Assembly: GCF_004348335.1 (NCBI RefSeq)
Contig: NZ_SMJW01000005.1
Span: 1-64,000 of the forward strand
Length of the DNA stretch: 64,000 bases
Source of the DNA: Actinomadura bangladeshensis
Lineage (GTDB): Bacteria; Actinomycetota; Actinomycetes; Streptosporangiales; Streptosporangiaceae
Reading direction: 5' to 3'
The position numbers were made by a program, and so were the translations under genes. Under the pieces are notes generated by a model. That model was not told the origin of the DNA and ran no database searches. It was given only the letters and a program-made list of their open reading frames with translations. Numbering within the stretch: the stretch's first letter is position 1; the number at the start of each line of letters is the position of its first letter. Shown here piece by piece: positions 8,281-17,282 of this stretch.

Positions 8281-8781
8281 ATGACACTGGAGGAGCGGCT
8301 CGCCCAGGGCGACGAGGCGGCGCTGGGCGAGTGCTATGCCGCGCTCGGTCCTCTGGTCCGTCGCCACGCGGGCAGGCTGCTCCCCGCCCATGCCGTGGAC
8401 GACGTCGTCCAGCTGGTCTTCCTGGAGGTCTGGCGATCACGCGGGCGCTTCGACCCGGCACGCGGGCTGGAGCCGTGGGTCCTGGCCATCGCCCGGAGGC
8501 GGGCCATCGACCAGTTGCGGGCCGAGGCGCGGCACTCCCGCCGCTCGGTCCCGCTCGTCGAGGACGCCATCGGCGTGCCCGACGCCGCCTCCGCCGTGGA
8601 CGCCGCGTGCGACGTCCGTGACGCGCTCGCCGGGCTGCCGGCCCCGCAGCGGCAGGCGCTCGTGCTCGCCCACTACGGACAACTGACCCAGCGGGAGATC
8701 GCCGACCGGCTGGCCGTCCCGCTCGGCACCGTCAAGGCGCGCACCACCCGCGGGATGCGACGCCTGAGGGATCTGCTGTGA
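8281..8781 (+). CDS. ECF-family RNA polymerase sigma factor (LitS-like by context)
   Basis: Short sigma-70 family factor of 166 residues. Region 2 is at about residues 12-75 (DVVQLVFLEVWRS and the following PWVLAIARRRAIDQLR). Region 4 is at about 108-165 (LPAPQRQALVLAHYGQLTQREIADRL and GTVKARTTRGMRRLRDLL). No C-terminal extension. Lying beside crtI, it resembles the LitS/CarQ type that drives carotenogenesis under light, but this is inference. No typical Shine-Dalgarno sequence precedes the ATG. Its stop overlaps a GTG (GTGA), as expected for a coupled anti-sigma gene, yet no intact anti-sigma gene follows. Confidence 0.88.
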   Translation: MTLEERLAQGDEAALGECYAALGPLVRRHAGRLLPAHAVDDVVQLVFLEVWRSRGRFDPARGLEPWVLAIARRRAIDQLRAEARHSRRSVPLVEDAIGVPDAASAVDAACDVRDALAGLPAPQRQALVLAHYGQLTQREIADRLAVPLGTVKARTTRGMRRLRDLL

Positions 8782-8846
8782 CTCAGCCGGAGGACCCATT
8801 TACGGCCGCCGCCGGCCGTGCTCGCCGGGTCGCACCGGACGGCCGG
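8778..8846 (+). pseudogene. Possible remnant of an anti-sigma factor gene
   Basis: A GTG overlapping the sigma stop (GTGA) opens a frame beginning MTQPEDPFTAAAG, a plausible N-terminus for a small anti-sigma protein. The frame then runs antisense into the E1 gene that ends at 8847 and shows no protein-like character there. I read it as either a truncated anti-sigma gene or chance. Low confidence. Confidence 0.25.
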
Positions 8847-11177
8847 TCAGCCGTCGGCCAGGTCGAGTGCGGCGCCGAGGACGGCGTCCGCGTCGATGCG
8901 GTGGTGGCGGTACACGTCCTCGATGGATCCCGACTGGCCGAATTGGGTGACGCCCAGTGAGGTGGTCGGCACCCGGTTGATCGTTGCCAGGAAGGCCAGC
9001 GTGTGCGGATGGCCGTCCAGCACGGTGACCAGCGGGGCGGCCCGGTGGGCGGGGAAGAGGCGGTCGAGGATCCAGTTCGGCGCGTCCTCGTGGCCCTGCC
9101 GGGCGCGCACCGCGCTCATGAGCAGGCCGGGGCTGGTCACGCACACCACGTCGGCGTCGACGCCGTGGCCGGCCAGCCGGTCCGCCGCGCTCAAGGCCTC
9201 GGGCACCACCGCGCCCATCGCGGCGATGGTGACCGCGGGGGACTCGGTGCGCCTCAGGAGGTAGCCCCCCGCGACCGTGTGCGCCCGGCGCCGTTCGCGG
9301 GCGGCCGGGTCCTGCGGGACGCCGGCGAGTGACTGGTCCACCGGCCGGGTGGACAGGCGCAGGTAGGCCGAGCTGCCGTCCGGGCGCCCCAGCCGGGCCA
9401 TGGACGCCAGCAGCGTCCATTCGACGTCGATGGCGAACGCCGGCTCGTAGGAGACGCAGCCCGGCTGCTCGATGCCCAGCGAGGGGGTGGTGATCGACTG
9501 GTGCGCGCCGCCCTCGGGTGCCAGGCTCACCCCGGACGGTGTCCCGACGAGGATGGACTGGCCGCCGGCGTAGATCCCGAACGACCACGGCTCGGCCGCC
9601 CGCTGCACGAACGGGTCGTACAGCACGCCGATCGGCAGCAGCGGCTCGCCCCACCGGCTCCAGGTGGTGCCGAGCTCCCCGATCAGCCCGACCAGGTTGG
9701 TCTCGGCGATGCCCAGTTCGATGTGCTGGCCGGTGGGCCGCTCGCGCCAGTGCAGGATCGTCTCGGAGTCGTCGGCGAACCAGTTGGGGCGTTCCCGCGC
9801 CGACCAGACGCCCACCTTGTTGACCCAGCCGCCGAGGTTGGTGCTGGAGCTGACGTCCGGGCTCACCGTCACGACCCTGCGGGCGGTCTCGGGTGCCGAG
9901 CGGGTGAGGTCCATCAGCACGCGGCCCAGTGCCGCCTGGGTCGTCGCCGTTCCGGTCGGGGTGCGGCCGAAGTCGCGGGGGAGGTCGGGCGCCTTGGGCG
10001 CCCGGACGGCGGGGCGGCGCAGCCGGCGCGCGGTCTCGGCGCACAGCAGCCCCGCGGCGCTGCCCGGGTCGAACCGCGCCCAGGGGTGGGCCGGGTCGGC
10101 GCCGGTCTCGGCCGCCAGCTCCTCCATCTGGGCGGCCGTCAGCAGCGAGGAGTGGTTCTGCGGGTGGCCCTGCGTGGGCAGCCCGTACCCCTTCACGGTG
10201 TAGGCGAAGATGACCGTGGGACGGTCGTCGTCGATGGCGGAGTAGGCGCGGTCCAGGGCCGCCAGGTCGTGCCCGCCCAGGTCGGCGACGGCGGCCGCCA
10301 GGGTGGCGTCGTCCAGCGCGGTGATCAGTGAGGCGATCCGCTCGCGGCCCGGACCGGTTCCCGGCAGGCGCTCGCGCAGCTCGCCGGGCGCGCAGCGCAG
10401 CAGCCGCTGGTACTCGGGGTTGGGCATCCGGTCGATGCGCTCGCGCAGGGCGTCCCCGCCGGGCCGGGCGAACAGCTCCTCCAGCAGGTCGCCGTACTTC
10501 ACGGTCAGCACCTGCCACCCGGCGGCGGCGAACATCCCGCGCAACCGGTCGGCGGCGATGTCGGGGATCACCCGGTCCAGCGACTGGCGGTTCAGGTCGA
10601 CGATCCAGACGATCTCCCCGAGCTCGCGCACGCCGGGTTCCACGATCGCCTCCCAGACCGCGCCCTCGTCCAGCTCCGCGTCGCCCACCAGCGAGTACTG
10701 CCGGCCGGTCCCGGCGCCGCCGAACGCGTGCTCGACATAGCGGCGGGCCAGCGCGCCCCAGACCGGGGCGGTGGCGCCGATCCCGACCGATCCGGTGGAG
10801 TAGTCCACCGGATCGGGGTCCTTGGTGCGGCTCGGGTAGCTCTGCAGCCCGCCGAACGCCCGCAGCCCCGGCAGCCGGGACTCCTCCAGCTCGCCGAGCA
10901 GGTAGTTGATCGCGTGCAGCACCGGGGAGGCGTGCGGCTTCACCGACACCCGGTCCTGCGGCCCCAGGTGGCCGAACCACAGCGCGGTCATGATCGACAC
11001 GATGGACGCCGAGGAGGCCTGGTGGCCGCCGACCTTGAGACCGGACGGGTTCGGGCGCACCCGGTTGGCCTCGTGGACCATCGAGCTCGCCAGCCACAGC
11101 ACCCGGCGCTCGATCTCCCGCAGCGCGTCCCCGCCGTGCCGCCGCGCGGCCACCGGCGCGCTCGTCATCTGTTCCAT
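8847..11177 (-). CDS. 2-oxoacid dehydrogenase E1 component, homodimeric transketolase-like type
   Basis: Thiamine-diphosphate enzyme of 776 residues, related to AceE and to 2-oxobutyrate dehydrogenase E1 (MdeB type). The ThDP motif is GDAELDEGAVWEA with the trailing IVDLNRQS, around residues 190-225; the pyrimidine-binding half has QHIELGIAETN. The C-terminal transketolase domain is complete. ATG 11177 is chosen because GGAGA lies 6 bp before it. An Lrp/AsnC gene starts divergently 129 bp away, the arrangement seen for methionine/2-oxobutyrate catabolism genes, so local Lrp control is likely. No E2 or E3 gene is in the window. Substrate is not decidable from sequence alone. Confidence 0.82.
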   Translation of the reverse strand: MEQMTSAPVAARRHGGDALREIERRVLWLASSMVHEANRVRPNPSGLKVGGHQASSASIVSIMTALWFGHLGPQDRVSVKPHASPVLHAINYLLGELEESRLPGLRAFGGLQSYPSRTKDPDPVDYSTGSVGIGATAPVWGALARRYVEHAFGGAGTGRQYSLVGDAELDEGAVWEAIVEPGVRELGEIVWIVDLNRQSLDRVIPDIAADRLRGMFAAAGWQVLTVKYGDLLEELFARPGGDALRERIDRMPNPEYQRLLRCAPGELRERLPGTGPGRERIASLITALDDATLAAAVADLGGHDLAALDRAYSAIDDDRPTVIFAYTVKGYGLPTQGHPQNHSSLLTAAQMEELAAETGADPAHPWARFDPGSAAGLLCAETARRLRRPAVRAPKAPDLPRDFGRTPTGTATTQAALGRVLMDLTRSAPETARRVVTVSPDVSSSTNLGGWVNKVGVWSARERPNWFADDSETILHWRERPTGQHIELGIAETNLVGLIGELGTTWSRWGEPLLPIGVLYDPFVQRAAEPWSFGIYAGGQSILVGTPSGVSLAPEGGAHQSITTPSLGIEQPGCVSYEPAFAIDVEWTLLASMARLGRPDGSSAYLRLSTRPVDQSLAGVPQDPAARERRRAHTVAGGYLLRRTESPAVTIAAMGAVVPEALSAADRLAGHGVDADVVCVTSPGLLMSAVRARQGHEDAPNWILDRLFPAHRAAPLVTVLDGHPHTLAFLATINRVPTTSLGVTQFGQSGSIEDVYRHHRIDADAVLGAALDLADG

Positions 11178-11306
11178 CGAGGTTCTCCTGACCGTGCACA
11201 CAACTGCCAAGAGCAGAGCATGAAGGCCAGTGCCGCACAATATGCGGCAAGAATGTTGAGCAGAATGCACGCTCTCATGTGATCCCCAGCGCGGAAAGTG
11301 AGCATC

Positions 11307-11822
11307 ATGCGAAGTGACGACCGCATCGACCAGACCGACGCACGGCTGCTCACGGCCCTGAACGACACGCCGCGGGCCACCATGATCGCGCTGGCCCAGC
11401 GGACCGGGCTGTCGCGCAACACGGTCCAGGCCAGGCTCGCCCGCCTGGAGGACGGCGCGGCGCTGCGCCCGTTCGAGCACCGCATCTCCCCGGCGGCCCT
11501 CGGCTACCCGCTGACCGCGTTCATCACCGTCCAGGTCGCCCAGCGCAGACTGGACGAGGTGGCCTCCTCACTGGCCGACATCCCGGAGATCCTCCAGGTG
11601 CAGGGCGTCAGCGGCTCCACCGACCTGTTCGTCCACAGCGTCGCCGTCGACGCCGACGACCTCTACCGGATCGCCGGGGAGATCCTCGCGGTCCCGGGCG
11701 TCGAGCGCACCAACACCTCCCTGGTCATGCGCGAACTGGTGGAGTACCGCATCACCCCCCTGCTCCGCCGGGCCATGGAGGAGGCGGGCCCTGCGGGCGG
11801 CACCACGACAGAAGAGCCGTGA
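11307..11822 (+). CDS. Lrp/AsnC-family transcriptional regulator
   Basis: Protein of 171 residues with an N-terminal winged helix-turn-helix (RIDQTDARLLTALNDTP, then LAQRTGLSRNTVQARLARLE) and a C-terminal RAM effector domain (FITVQVAQRRLDEVASSL, then SGSTDLFVHSVAVDADDL). ATG 11307 has GGAAAG 9 bp upstream; a GTG at 11298 is in frame but lacks a spaced ribosome binding site. Divergent from the E1 gene, which it probably regulates in response to an amino acid or 2-oxoacid. Confidence 0.88.
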   Translation: MRSDDRIDQTDARLLTALNDTPRATMIALAQRTGLSRNTVQARLARLEDGAALRPFEHRISPAALGYPLTAFITVQVAQRRLDEVASSLADIPEILQVQGVSGSTDLFVHSVAVDADDLYRIAGEILAVPGVERTNTSLVMRELVEYRITPLLRRAMEEAGPAGGTTTEEP

Positions 11823-11929
11823 TCGTCCGGTAGCGGCTGAGCCATGATGGTTGTGAAGTGGGTCACTGCCGGTCATGGGCGGGAGCGGCGTTTCGTCTCT
11901 AGGGGGTGAGCGCTCTGTTGGGGAGCGCG

Positions 11930-12976
11930 ATGAACGGAGACGACGTGAGAATCCTCATCGCTGCGATGGGCGGACGGTCGAGTATGCGAGATGTCACGCG
12001 AATGGCGGCCTCCACCAACCGGCCGCGCACCGAGGGGACCGACCACTCGGTGGCCGCGGCGCAACTGTACGGCGAGCTGCGGCCGCGGGCCTTCGCCATC
12101 GCCTACCAGATGCTCGGCAGCGTCGGCGAGGCCGAGGACGTGGTGCAGGAGGCGTTCCTGCGGCTGCACCAGACCCGGCGGCGCGGCGAGACGATCGCCT
12201 CGCCGCGGGCCTACGTCTCCACCCTGGTGACCCGGCTGGCCATCGACCAGCTGCGCTCGGCCCGGGCACGGCGCGAGCGGTACGTCGGCGAATGGCTCCC
12301 TGAGCCACTGGCCGACGAACCCTCGCCGAGCGAGCACGCCGAGACCGCCGACACACTCTCACTGGCCGTCTTGGTGCTGCTGGAGAGTCTGTCGCCGCAG
12401 CAGCGGGCCGCGTTCCTGCTGCGCGAGGTGTTCCAGTACCCGTATCCAGAGGTGGCCGAGATCATCGACACCGATGTGGACACCACACGGCACCTGGTCG
12501 CGCGGGCCCGTAAGCACCTCCGGCAGCGCCGGCCGCGCTACCACGCCACCCGGGCGCAGCACGAGCAGCTGGCCCGGCGCTTCTTCGCCGCCGTCGAGCA
12601 CGGCGATCTGTCGACGCTCGAAGAGCTGCTGGCGCAGGACGCGGCGATGCACGGCGACGGCGGCGGCAAGGTCCCCGCGCTGGGGCGGCCGGTCAACGGA
12701 CGGGAGCGCGTGGCGCGCGTCCTGGCGGCGGCGGCGCCCATGCTGGCGCGTGCCGGTGGCGTGCGCCTCCACCTCACCAAGGTCAACGGCCAGCCGGGCG
12801 CCCTGGTGTTCGACACCCGCGGCTTGCTCGTGGGGGTGATGGCGCTGATCATCGCCGATGGCGAGGTGCAGACCGTCCACTCCATCGTCAACCCCGACAA
12901 GCTCCAGCACTTCGACCGGGTCGGCGACCTGGGCGCCCTGGTGCGCTCGGCTCGCCGATCCGGCGACGAAGGCTGA
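11930..12976 (+). CDS. ECF41-family sigma factor with C-terminal SnoaL-like domain
   Basis: Sigma factor of 348 residues. Regions 2 and 4 occupy about residues 38-200; the ECF41 linker motif WLPEPL is present. The C-terminal SnoaL/NTF2-like domain carries the family motifs DGGGK (around residue 240) and NPDKL (around 318), which act as a built-in regulator replacing an anti-sigma factor. ATG 11930 has GGGGAG 4 bp before it; a GTG at 11906 is in frame but without a spaced ribosome binding site. ECF41 genes usually sit beside the one or few genes they control, here probably the DoxX-like gene. I could not find a convincing ECF41-type promoter (TGTCACA/CGTC) with normal spacing. Confidence 0.88.
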   Translation: MNGDDVRILIAAMGGRSSMRDVTRMAASTNRPRTEGTDHSVAAAQLYGELRPRAFAIAYQMLGSVGEAEDVVQEAFLRLHQTRRRGETIASPRAYVSTLVTRLAIDQLRSARARRERYVGEWLPEPLADEPSPSEHAETADTLSLAVLVLLESLSPQQRAAFLLREVFQYPYPEVAEIIDTDVDTTRHLVARARKHLRQRRPRYHATRAQHEQLARRFFAAVEHGDLSTLEELLAQDAAMHGDGGGKVPALGRPVNGRERVARVLAAAAPMLARAGGVRLHLTKVNGQPGALVFDTRGLLVGVMALIIADGEVQTVHSIVNPDKLQHFDRVGDLGALVRSARRSGDEG

Positions 12977-13161
12977 CCTTTCGGCCGCGCCGGCGCCACC
13001 AGCCCGACCCGGCCGCAGACGCGGTGTCACCGGTGAGGCCGGACGGCCACCGCCCAGCACATCACCGATCACGCTGCCATGCCGCAGCGACCTTCCCCTC
13101 CTCTTCCGCACAAGGGCGCGTCCGGCACGTTCGCGCTCGTGATCAGCCTTGGGAGCACCTC

Positions 13162-13545
13162 GTGAACCTCGCCCTGTGGATCGGCGCCGGACTGCTGGCC
13201 GCAGTGGCCCTGGCAGGCGGCATGATCAAGACTTTCGTCCCCCGGCAGAAGCTGGCCGCGACCCCCGGCGGACAATGGACGGAGGACGTCAGCGCAGGCG
13301 CCGTCAAGATTCTCGGCGCCCTTGAAATCCTCGCCGCGGTGGGCTTGATCGTGCCCGCGGTGGCCGGCGTCGCACCGGTTCTGGTGCCGGCGACCGCCCT
13401 CTGCTGGGCTCTGCTGATGATCGGCGCGATGATCACTCACGGCCGCCGCGGCGAGTTCCGCTTCGCGGTACTGAACCTGATCTATCTCATGCTCGCGGTG
13501 TTCATCATGTGGGGCCGCTTCGGCCCGGCGGCCTTCACCGGCTGA
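13162..13545 (+). CDS. DoxX-family integral membrane protein
   Basis: Protein of 127 residues with four predicted membrane helices and the DoxX pattern (GGMIKTFVPRQKL after helix 1, GALEILAAVGLIVP in helix 2). GTG 13162 is the start because GGGAG lies 6 bp upstream and the protein begins at helix 1. It follows the ECF41 sigma gene by 185 bp and is a plausible target of it. DoxX proteins are linked to redox and thiol stress, but no activity can be read from this sequence. Confidence 0.8.
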   Translation: MNLALWIGAGLLAAVALAGGMIKTFVPRQKLAATPGGQWTEDVSAGAVKILGALEILAAVGLIVPAVAGVAPVLVPATALCWALLMIGAMITHGRRGEFRFAVLNLIYLMLAVFIMWGRFGPAAFTG

Positions 13546-13547
13546 CC

Positions 13548-13766
13548 GGCTTCAGCGTCTGGCCCGGAGCCGCCCCCGCGCTCGCGGCCGCCCGAGCCAA
13601 CGGCGTGACCCAGCCCGCCATGTCCGGCGAGGTGGCGCGTCTGGAGTAGGAACATCTCAAGCGAACCCGGGTGATCATCGAACCCGGCTCGTCCGACACC
13701 GAAGGGCCGCTGGAACCGCGCGCCGCGCGCGCCCGCCTTGGTGAGTTCCAGCCATCGCGCCTGTGA
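13548..13766 (+). pseudogene. Remnant of a LysR-type regulator, with in-frame stop
   Basis: A frame reading ...AARANGVTQPAMSGEVARLE, then a TAG at 13647-13649, then EHLKRTRVIIEPG in the same frame resembles the helix-turn-helix of LysR regulators (VTQPAxSxxIxxLE, then LF-R). The domain is degenerate and lacks both the first helix and the effector domain. It lies directly upstream of the broken monooxygenase and intradiol dioxygenase genes, where a CatR-like regulator would be expected. Recognised by eye only. Confidence 0.4.
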
Positions 13767-13825
13767 CCGGGGCACCATGGGGCCACCGGACGCGACCGCC
13801 GGATCAGGAGGCGAGGAGTTCGAGG

Positions 13826-14195
13826 ATGGCCGCACGTACGACCGCCGCGCCGAGGATCGGGATCCTGGGCGGAGGCATCGGGGGTATGGCCCGCCGCGGC
13901 CTTCCTGCGGCGCGAGGGACTCGGCGTCACCGTCTACGAGCAGGCGTCCGAGATCAGCGAGGTCGGGGCCGGCCTGGTCGTGGCTCCGAACGCGGCGCGT
14001 CAGCTGCGCAGGCTGGGAGTGCTGGACGAGTTGGACGACCCGCGCGCCCTCAAGGATTTCTGGATGCCCGAGGAGGGCATCGCCAAGGCGGTGGCCCCTG
14101 TGCGGGCCGCCGTACCCGCGAACAACCCGACGCCAGTCAACGCCGACAGCCTGACCGCGCTGCTGCGCGCGGCCCGGGAAGGAGACCTGCCATGA
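13826..14195 (+). pseudogene. Truncated, frameshifted FAD-dependent monooxygenase
   Basis: The N-terminal FAD motif of salicylate-hydroxylase-type monooxygenases is present ([11 protein letters not shown]). The frame then breaks at about 13887-13893, where an extra C in GGCCCGCC shifts it. It resumes as [19 protein letters not shown], then [19 protein letters not shown]. After about 90 residues the sequence jumps to a short unrelated-looking tail ending at 14195, whereas the family is about 380 residues long. An internal deletion is therefore likely in addition to the frameshift. The stop overlaps the next start (ATGA), preserving operon structure. Confidence 0.7.
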
Positions 14196-15156
14196 CGACC
14201 GCCGACCGTCCCGAGAGCCGTCCCGGCGCCGAGAATCCAGCGTCGGTCGAGGCCGGCGCGCACGGGCGGGCCGGCCGCGCGGCCGGTCCCGAGCAGCAGG
14301 CGGTCGAGCAGGCGCTGGTCGAGCAGGTGGTGGCGAGCTTCGACGCGTGTGAGGACCCGCGCCTGAAGGAGTTGATGGTCGCGCTGGCCACGCATGTACA
14401 CGCCTTCATCCGGGAGACCCGGCTGACCGAGGACGAGTGGGGCGCCGCGATCGAGTTCCTCACGCGAGCGGGGCAGATCACCGACGACGTCCGCCAGGAG
14501 TTCATCCTCCTCTCGGACGCACTGGGCGCGTCCATGCAGACGATCAACGTCAACAACCAGACCTACGCCGACGCCACCGAGGCGACCGTGTTCGGGCCGT
14601 TCTTCGTCGAGGACTCACCCGAGATCGAGGTCGGCGGGGACATGGCCTTCGGTGCCGGTGGAGAGCCGTGCTGGGTCGAGGGCACCGTCACCGACTCCGG
14701 CGGCGACCCGCTCGCCGGGGCCCGGATCGAGGTGTGGGAGGCCGACGAGAACGGCCGCTACGACGTGCAGTACGACCCCGGTAGGCGTGCCGCCCGGGCG
14801 CACCTGTTCAGCGAGCCCGACGGGTCCTACCGGTTCTGGGGGCTGACCCCGACGCCGTACCCGATCCCGGACGACGGCCCCGTGGGCAAGATGCTCGAAG
14901 CCGTCGGACGCTCCCCGCTGCGCGCCGCTCACCTGCACTTCATGGTCTCCCCGAGAGCGCCCGGACGCTGGTCACCCACATCTTCCCCGAGGGCGACCCG
15001 ATCGGCTGGAAGGACACCGTCTTCGGGGTCAAGCAGTCGCTCATCAAGCCGTTCGCCCAGCAGCCCGCCGGCACCCCGACCCCGGACGGGCGGCCCATCG
15101 AGGGGACGTGGAGCCGGGTCCGGTTCGACATCGTCCTCGCCCCCGCAGGCACCTGA
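14192..15156 (+). pseudogene. Intradiol ring-cleavage dioxygenase with a frameshift near its 3' end
   Basis: Related to hydroxyquinol/catechol 1,2-dioxygenases. Visible: N-terminal helical domain, [15 protein letters not shown], the Tyr ligand region [12 protein letters not shown] and the His ligand in RAAHLHFMV. At about 14950 (TCTCCCCGAG) the frame shifts. The second frame continues perfectly as [19 protein letters not shown], then [12 protein letters not shown] and so on to a TGA at 15154-15156. The second His ligand (THIF) lies after the break, so the product of the uninterrupted frame would lack an iron ligand. Either a recent inactivation or an indel error in a C run. GGAG precedes the ATG at 14192. 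Confidence 0.75.
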
Positions 15157-15383
15157 AGCCGCGCGCCTTCCGGGGCGCGGTGTTCGTGGAGGCAGCCTGG
15201 TCTCTGCCGGCACGACCGGGCGACGCGGCAGGGCGAGCGGCACTGGCCCCCCGGACAGAATGGCGCAGGCGCGCTGCGGCCCCATTTCCTCCCGCGGGCA
15301 TGACTACCGCGGTGTCCCGCGCGAGCGGGTGGAGTTGCCTGGTTCGTCTTCTTCTCCAAGCTCCGCATCGATAAGTTCTGATC

Positions 15384-16961
15384 ATGACCTGGGACGGTGA
15401 CGGGGTGCTGGCGGGCCGGTACCGCAGGCTCGGCCGGATCGGCCAGGGCGGGATGGGGTCGGTGTGGCGGGCGCATGACATCGACCTGGACCGTGCGGTC
15501 GCCGTCAAGGAGCTTCTGGTGCCCGAGCAGGTCACCGACCGGCAACGGCTGGACTGGTACGCGCGGATGGAGCGGGAGGCCCGCGCCGCCGCGCGATTGC
15601 GGCACCCCGGCATCGTCACCGTCCATGACCGGGTGACGGGCGAGGACGGCCGTCCCTGGATCGTGATGGAACTCATCGAGGGCCGGTCCCTCGGGGACGT
15701 GCTGGCCGAGCAGGGCGCGCTCCCGCCGCACCAGGTCGCGATGATCGGGCTGGCGATGCTGGACGCCTTGTCGGCCGCGCACGCCCAGGGCGTCGTCCAC
15801 CGGGACGTCAAGCCCGCCAACGTGCTGCTGGAAGGTGACCGGGTACTGCTGACCGACTTCGGCATCGCCGCGCTGGAGGGCGATGCCACCATCACCCGTT
15901 CGGGCATGGTGCTGGGGACTCCCGCCTACATGTCACCCGAGCAGGTGGAGGGCAAGCCGGTCACCCCGGCCTCGGACCTGTGGTCCCTGGCCGCCACCCT
16001 GTACGCGGCGGTCGAGGGGCGCCGCCCCTTCGAGGGCCCCGGCCACGGCGCCGTCTTCGTCGCGATCGCCACCCGGCAGCCGCCCGCCCCTCGATGCGGC
16101 GGCCCACTCGCCCAAGCACTCGACGGGCTACTGCGCAAGAATCCCGACGAACGGCTCCAGCCCGCACAGGTCCGCGACTTGCTTGATGCCGCCCTCGTCC
16201 CCACCGCCGACTCGAACCCCGGCACCGTCGTGGATCCCACCGGCGGCACCGGTGGAAGCGCGACCGACGTGGGGCCGCGCAGCCCCCGCGGGCCGCTCCG
16301 CACCGTGCTCCTCCGCGCGTCGCCCCGGGAGCGCAGCCGGCTCCTTCTCGTCAGAGCCGCCCTTGTGTGCACGGCGCTGTCCATGCTGACCTACCTGGTC
16401 GGGCCGTGGCCGGGCCCCGGTAATACGCGCACCTTGACGTTCTATTCGCCAGAGACGCTGTTGATTCTGCCGCTGCCTTGGATCGCGGCGCTCATCCTCT
16501 TGTGCGTCATGTGGTTTCGTCCCCGCCGGCCGACACTTGTCGTCGGTCTCGTTGCCGCGATCCTCAACGGCCTTCATCTGGAAGCCCTCGTCGTGTACCG
16601 CTACCAGAACAACAGGACCGCCGAGGCCATCGACCCCAACGACGTATTCGAACTCTCCTGGATCCTGGGCACGCTCGCATTGATGCTCGCATTCACCGCG
16701 ATGAACCCATCGCTCCTCGGAAAGGTGACGTCCCCGCCGGCCCGCAACGTCCTGATCATCGTGGCCGTGCTCGTCGAAGGCATGGTGGCCCTCCTCTGGC
16801 CCGGGCCCGTCTACGGACTCGCAGGATCGGGCCTGGACATCCTGAACGACTCGTTCTTGGACGACTCCCTCTTCCGCTCACTCCTGCTCCTCGGCGCCAT
16901 CTGGATCGGCGTCCAGCCGTTCCTCTGGCCGCACAGGGGCGGGCAAGCCCGGCAGCACTGA
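15384..16961 (+). CDS. Membrane Ser/Thr protein kinase
   Basis: Hanks-type kinase of 525 residues. Kinase domain at about residues 12-265: GQGGMGSV loop (20-27), Lys42 in [16 protein letters not shown] near 139, DFG near 158, and [10 protein letters not shown]. The juxtamembrane segment is Pro/Gly-rich. The C-terminal half (about 325-520) has around five hydrophobic helices and no PASTA or other recognised sensor domain. A small conserved-looking insert with charged residues lies between helices ([18 protein letters not shown]). Upstream and downstream genes are unrelated, so it appears monocistronic. Signal and targets are unknown. Confidence 0.88.
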   Translation: MTWDGDGVLAGRYRRLGRIGQGGMGSVWRAHDIDLDRAVAVKELLVPEQVTDRQRLDWYARMEREARAAARLRHPGIVTVHDRVTGEDGRPWIVMELIEGRSLGDVLAEQGALPPHQVAMIGLAMLDALSAAHAQGVVHRDVKPANVLLEGDRVLLTDFGIAALEGDATITRSGMVLGTPAYMSPEQVEGKPVTPASDLWSLAATLYAAVEGRRPFEGPGHGAVFVAIATRQPPAPRCGGPLAQALDGLLRKNPDERLQPAQVRDLLDAALVPTADSNPGTVVDPTGGTGGSATDVGPRSPRGPLRTVLLRASPRERSRLLLVRAALVCTALSMLTYLVGPWPGPGNTRTLTFYSPETLLILPLPWIAALILLCVMWFRPRRPTLVVGLVAAILNGLHLEALVVYRYQNNRTAEAIDPNDVFELSWILGTLALMLAFTAMNPSLLGKVTSPPARNVLIIVAVLVEGMVALLWPGPVYGLAGSGLDILNDSFLDDSLFRSLLLLGAIWIGVQPFLWPHRGGQARQH

Positions 16962-17282
16962 CGAACCGAGCCGAACAACCGACGGGAATCGCCACCGCTG
17001 TCAAGCGGCAGAAGAGGACGCCCACACCGGTACAACGACGATCAGATCCCCGAGCCCCGGTGGTCGTGGCAATGTGTCTCTGCTGCTTCGAATAAGCCGG
17101 GTCTTGATCGATGACCTGGTTATGACGACGACGTGGCCGATCGAAAAGATGACACGCCTTCTCGTAAAGATTTGACGGTAGTGCCGACTTGATTGAGGCA
17201 ACCCGGCGCGCTGGTCGTGACCTCGTGGTCAGATGAATGTGGCAGGAGGAGATTCCTCGAACTTGCGGAGAAGGTTGGTGAC
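16962..17282. other. Intergenic region without recognisable features
   Basis: About 320 bp between the kinase and the lectin-like gene. It is noticeably less GC-rich near 17095-17200 than the coding regions. I see no convincing gene, hairpin terminator or RNA; the last 15 bp hold the ribosome binding site GGAGAAGG of the next gene. Confidence 0.4.

Noticed and set aside
13025-13031. TGTCACC as the -35 of an ECF41 promoter before the DoxX gene
   Set aside because: No CGTC-like -10 at 16-18 bp; the hexamer alone is not informative.
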